NCBI RefSeq assembly: GCF_003471585.1
Contig: NZ_QRJO01000020.1
Span: forward strand, 1-35,307
Direction: 5' to 3'
DNA: 35,307 bases
Source: Collinsella sp. AM18-10
GTDB lineage: Bacteria > Actinomycetota > Coriobacteriia > Coriobacteriales > Coriobacteriaceae
Positions 33,066-35,307 of the stretch are shown here, in pieces. Numbering within the stretch: the first letter of the stretch is position 1; every line of letters begins with the position of its first letter. The position numbers and the translations under genes are program-made. The notes beneath the pieces were generated by a model that did not search any database, had not been told where the DNA came from, and worked only from the letters and a program-made list of their open reading frames with translations.

Positions 33066-33096
33066 ATGTGACAAATGGACTGTTCCTTTGTCACAT
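33066..33096. repeat. TGTGACAAAGGGAC palindrome, near-perfect copy
   Basis: ATGTGACAAATGGAC (33066-33080) faces GTTCCTTTGTCACAT (33082-33096) around one base. Stem position 11 reads T on the left and T on the right, so it does not pair. A run of nine G (33047-33055) lies just before it. Confidence 0.85.
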
Positions 33097-33110
33097 CGGG
33101 GACTGCGGAA

Positions 33111-33296
33111 TCGAGGTCTAATACTTTTCCCGAGAAGTGAACGAGTGAAAACGGACTCCCGAAGCATCGACACTTTTAGCGTGCAATTTCCTGCGGTTTT
33201 GCCAGTCAAATCCTGCGGTTTTGACGCCTAAAAATGTCAATGCTTCGGGGGTCCAAATACAGCCGTTCACTTCTCGGGAAAAGTATTAGACCTCGA
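33111..33296. repeat. 186-bp long inverted repeat
   Basis: The outer arms, 33111-33143 and 33264-33296, are perfect 33-bp complements beginning TCGAGGTCTAATAC. After 9 unmatched bases on each side, inner arms 33153-33179 and 33228-33254 pair with 3 mismatches in 27. The 48-base centre holds two direct copies of TCCTGCGGTTTTG (33189-33201, 33211-33223). No gene is inside; short reading frames across it are by-products. It may be a MITE-like element or a large structured RNA. The 532-base gap between the DUF3592 and dus genes otherwise holds only short palindromes. Confidence 0.9.
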
Positions 33297-33350
33297 AATA
33301 TGGGCGGCGTTCGCGAACGGCAACTAGCTTGCGTCCGGTAGCCGGCACTT

Positions 33351-33376
33351 GGGGCAAAGGGACTGCCCTTTTGCCC
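33351..33376. repeat. GGGGCAAAGGG hairpin, variant of the palindrome family
   Basis: GGGGCAAAGGG (33351-33361) pairs with CCCTTTTGCCCC (33366-33376) with one bulged base. The centre CAAAGGGACTG is shared with the TGTGACAAAGGGAC palindromes, but the outer arms differ. Confidence 0.65.
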
Positions 33377-33461
33377 CTTCACCATTGCATCGTATCTGGT
33401 GTGGAAAAAATATCGCCTGCGTTCTCGCGCCTGCGAAGAGTTCCTGAACCGCTTGAATGGG

Positions 33462-33492
33462 ATGTGACAAAGGGACTGTCCCTTTGTCACAT
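33462..33492. repeat. TGTGACAAAGGGAC palindrome, perfect copy upstream of dus
   Basis: ATGTGACAAAGGGAC (33462-33476) and its complement (33478-33492) flank one T. It ends about 20 bases before the dihydrouridine synthase start, so it would lie in or near that gene's leader. Confidence 0.9.
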
Positions 33493-33512
33493 TGATTTGA
33501 GAGTGGATGTTG

Positions 33513-34466
33513 ATGTATTTATCGCTGGCCCCCATGGAGGGGATTACCGGGCATGTGTTCCGTCGCGTGCATGCGGAGTGCTTTGGCGCGCTCGATTGTT
33601 ATTACACGCCGTTTTTGCCGCCGCCGCGGGTGGGCAACCGCTTTGGTGGCAAGGCGTTTAAAGAGGTCGATCCTGCCAACAACCAGGGACTTAACGTGGT
33701 GCCCCAGCTGATGTCCAAGAATGCGGACGAGTTTGTGTGGGCGGCGCAGGTGCTTGCCGATATGGGTTACCGCGAGGTCAACCTCAACCTTGGCTGCCCT
33801 TCGGGTACGGTGGTCGCGAAAGGCAAGGGTTCGGGCTTTCTGCGCAATTTGGATGAGCTCGAGGTGTTCTTGAGCGACGTGTGCGAACGCTCGCCCTTGC
33901 CGGTGTCGGTCAAGACCAGGTTGGGGTTGGAAAGCGACGACGAGTACAAGCGCGTGCTCGACCTCTACTGTCGCATGCCGTTGGCGGAGCTGATTGTGCA
34001 CCCGCGCGTGCAAAAGGACCGCTATACGGGATCGCCGCGCAAGGAGTTTTACGGCGAGACGTTGGAGCGGGCACCGTTTCCTGTGGCATACAACGGCGAT
34101 ATTTTTGATCTTGAGGACATGGATGCGCTGGTGGAGGCTTATCCCGGCACGCGCCATGTGATGTTGGGGCGTGGCCTGCTTGCGAACCCCGCGCTGCCTC
34201 GCATGGTTAAGGGCGGCCCTGCTGCCACGGCCGCTGAGCTGCAGCGCTTCCACGACATGCTGTTTGCGGCCTATGCGGACGAGATTGGGGGCAACGCGGT
34301 CTTTCGCATGAAGGAGTGGTGGTTCTACGCCAAATGCGCCTTCGCCGACCCCGCTACCGTTCACAAGCTCGTACGCAAGACTAAAAAGGTCGACGAATAC
34401 CGTGCCGCCGTCGAGCGTGTCTTTCGCGAGCAGCCACTTGCGCCTATAGCCCGCTTCCACGGCTAG
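33513..34466 (+). CDS. tRNA-dihydrouridine synthase (Dus family)
   Basis: A 317-residue FMN enzyme that reduces uridines in the tRNA D-loop or variable arm. Hallmarks: SLAPMEGITGHVFRR at the N-terminus, VPQLMSKNADEFVWAAQVL, NLNLGCPSGTVVAKGKGSGFL (catalytic Cys in GCP), VKTRLG, LIVHPRVQKDRYTG, YNGDIF and MLGRGLLANP. It may be DusC-like given the HPR-rather-than-HGR motif, but the subtype is not certain. I start it at ATG 33513, 6 bases after a GAGAGTGG site; ATG 33507, two codons earlier, is the alternative. It ends just before a palindromic repeat that could terminate it. Confidence 0.93.
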   Translation: MYLSLAPMEGITGHVFRRVHAECFGALDCYYTPFLPPPRVGNRFGGKAFKEVDPANNQGLNVVPQLMSKNADEFVWAAQVLADMGYREVNLNLGCPSGTVVAKGKGSGFLRNLDELEVFLSDVCERSPLPVSVKTRLGLESDDEYKRVLDLYCRMPLAELIVHPRVQKDRYTGSPRKEFYGETLERAPFPVAYNGDIFDLEDMDALVEAYPGTRHVMLGRGLLANPALPRMVKGGPAATAAELQRFHDMLFAAYADEIGGNAVFRMKEWWFYAKCAFADPATVHKLVRKTKKVDEYRAAVERVFREQPLAPIARFHG

Positions 34467-34472
34467 TTAGTT

Positions 34473-34518
34473 ATCGGGGACGTTCTTTAACGACTGGTCA
34501 TTTAAGAACGTCCCCGAT
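34473..34518. repeat. ATCGGGGACGTTCTT inverted repeat
   Basis: ATCGGGGACGTTCTT (34473-34487) and AAGAACGTCCCCGAT (34504-34518) are perfect 15-bp arms around a 16-base loop. It follows the dus stop and may act as its terminator. Part of it (34482-34508) recurs near the right edge at 35203-35229, so it belongs to a dispersed family. Confidence 0.88.
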
Positions 34519-34530
34519 GACTATGTTGCA

Positions 34531-34592
34531 AAAAAGCTGTACGCCAGCATTCAAAGATGTCGAAAAATGTCGACTTTGGATGCTGGCGTACA
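34531..34592 (-). terminator. Intrinsic terminator of the ribbon-helix-helix gene
   Basis: TGTACGCCAGCAT (34538-34550) and ATGCTGGCGTACA (34580-34592) pair perfectly, extended inward by CAAAG/CTTTG after a wobble pair. Read on the minus strand it is followed by GCTTTTTT, which suits the gene ending at 34619. Confidence 0.85.
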
Positions 34593-34618
34593 TGTTTGGG
34601 TCGGCGGGAGAGTGGAGT

Positions 34619-34885
34619 CTAAGCAATCATTGCATCGAGCGTGATGAGCTCTCTGAGTCGCTCCGTGCGTGTTTGCCCATGGCGCTTTGCTTTTGCGTCA
34701 AAGGCTTCAAGAACAGACTTACCCACACGTGCCGATAAAACAACGCTTGGCTCATCAGAGATCGACGGCCTTCCCGGCTTGATGGTGCGACCCTTCGGCC
34801 ATTCATCTTTTTCGTATGCCTCCGCGGCTTTCTCCAACTCTCCGGGGGCAAACCCCATCATCTTTTCAAGCTGCTTGGCGTCCAT
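34619..34885 (-). CDS. Small ribbon-helix-helix (CopG-like) protein, antitoxin-like
   Basis: An 88-residue protein. The N-terminal part (DAKQLEKMMGFAPGELEKAAEAYEKDEWPKG) is charged and helical. The C-terminal part (VVLSARVGKSVLEAFDAKAKRHGQTRTERLRELI) reads as a ribbon-helix-helix DNA-binding fold. The start at 34883-34885 follows AGGAGG, the best ribosome site nearby; a longer frame to 34960 would cross the promoter. Such proteins are often antitoxins, but no toxin gene lies on either side: a terminator follows directly. It is either an orphan antitoxin or a stand-alone regulator. Candidate operator repeats lie upstream. Confidence 0.8.
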   Translation of the reverse strand: MDAKQLEKMMGFAPGELEKAAEAYEKDEWPKGRTIKPGRPSISDEPSVVLSARVGKSVLEAFDAKAKRHGQTRTERLRELITLDAMIA

Positions 34886-34939
34886 AGCGCCTCCTATCGA
34901 TTGACATAATGTCGAGCGCTGGTTACCGGAATCTCTTTT

Positions 34940-34959
34940 TGTATACAGTTTTGTAGACA
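34940..34959 (-). promoter_or_regulatory. Candidate operator of the ribbon-helix-helix gene
   Basis: TGTATACA (34940-34947) and TGTAGACA (34952-34959) are two near-palindromic sites 12 bases apart, about one helical turn, in the AT-rich region 55-75 bases upstream of the start. That spacing suits a pair of ribbon-helix-helix dimers and autorepression. Confidence 0.45.
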
Positions 34960-34960
34960 A

Positions 34961-35158
34961 AAATACAAGCAGTTTATCAAGCTAATTAGCGTGTATTGAC
35001 TAGTTTTTTCGATAGGAAATGAGCATCGATGGCTTCGATATTTCTTCACTTGCTAGTCTGGAACATGAGCGCTCATTGAACCTGCAGAGGGGGCACTTTA
35101 ACAAACTATCGAGATTCTGGCCAGGAGCTTTCACCGGTCTTCGGTGGTGAGAACAGCT
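34961..35158. other. AT-rich intergenic stretch without a recognised gene
   Basis: No coding frame with a ribosome site is seen. An imperfect hairpin (TCACCG/CGGTGGTGA, about 35131-35150) is the only structure. Together with the elements at 35159-35229 this fills the right edge of the window. Confidence 0.5.
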
Positions 35159-35187
35159 CAATTCGCGACACAGTGTGTCGCGAATTG
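35159..35187. repeat. Perfect hairpin CAATTCGCGACAC
   Basis: CAATTCGCGACAC (35159-35171) and GTGTCGCGAATTG (35175-35187) are 13-bp perfect arms around AGT. No U-tract follows. Not related by sequence to the other palindromes here. Confidence 0.8.
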
Positions 35188-35202
35188 GAGTAGTCGCTGA
35201 GT

Positions 35203-35229
35203 GTTCTTTAACAACTAGTCATTCAAGAA
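35203..35229. repeat. Degenerate second copy of the GTTCTTTAAC element
   Basis: 27 bases that match 34482-34508 with three differences, covering the loop and inner arms of that inverted repeat. The outer GGGGAC arms are lost. Confidence 0.75.
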
Positions 35230-35307
35230 GAGGGTGGCGCGCGCAGACGTGGTGTAAGAGCGTCCCGAGGTCCGTCGCTGCAAGTCCCGATATTACTCCT
35301 TCTTGAG

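Noticed and set aside
33043..33535. Short frames in the long inverted repeat (GLILFPRSER peptide on both strands)
   Set aside because: The same peptide appears twice because the DNA arms are complementary; there is no ribosome site, so they reflect the repeat and not a gene.
1..35307. CRISPR arrays, tRNA or rRNA genes, insertion sequences
   Set aside because: No regularly spaced repeats, no cloverleaf with CCA-type ends and no transposase motifs were found on either strand; the repeats present are palindromes without spacers.

Overview
The window looks like a chromosomal segment of a GC-rich, Gram-positive anaerobe of the Coriobacteriia, most like Collinsella. This placement is inference. 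It rests on high-GC codon use, a surface protein ending in an LAGTGD sorting motif, a divergent second type II topoisomerase pair, a CD1871A-type CXXC peptide with a NapH-like Fe-S protein and a TlpA lipoprotein, and many short intergenic palindromes. No rRNA, tRNA, IS element or CRISPR array was seen.

Left part (1-5.5 kb): an accessory module. Three consecutive Sir2-like genes (3875-4840, 3173-3871, 2337-3185, all minus) diverge from a TetR regulator (4984-5541). A second, decayed copy of the Sir2-start/promoter/TetR segment lies at 1.6-2.2 kb: a Sir2 cut to 66 codons and a TetR with an internal deletion. The truncated Sir2 reading frame runs by an ATGA overlap into two radical-SAM genes (DUF5131-like and SPL-like). 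The promoter and a spaced repeat are conserved in both copies, so the intact TetR may control both the Sir2 trio and the radical-SAM pair. In all three Sir2 proteins the usual catalytic His is Gln or Glu, as in the ADP-ribosylating class M sirtuins. This is the most unusual system in the window.

5.5-8.5 kb: a cupin, an HxlR regulator with a flavin reductase, and an AAA/DUF4143 ATPase. 8.5-12.9 kb: a ParE/ParC-like topoisomerase operon whose upstream region holds a perfect LexA-type box. 13-15 kb: a maltose-type O-acetyltransferase, then an Xre repressor with a membrane protein behind a promoter framed by inverted repeats.

15-20.5 kb: a 1455-residue exported, wall-anchored protein and a LuxR-type regulator. 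20.7-21.8 kb: a stand-alone ATP-pyrophosphatase subunit of GMP synthase. 21.8-27.7 kb: a histidine kinase/response regulator pair divergent from a thiol-redox operon (48-residue CXXC peptide, NapH-like Fe-S protein, TlpA lipoprotein), then a half-size rhodanese and a CoA-disulfide-reductase-like flavoprotein with its own rhodanese domain.

27.9-35.3 kb: a fused ABC-ATPase/FtsX permease with a very large external domain, two membrane proteins, a tRNA-dihydrouridine synthase and an orphan ribbon-helix-helix protein. This part is rich in palindromic repeats: a TGTGACAAAGGGAC family, a 186-bp long inverted repeat, and an ATCGGGGACGTTCTT element with a degenerate second copy near the right edge.
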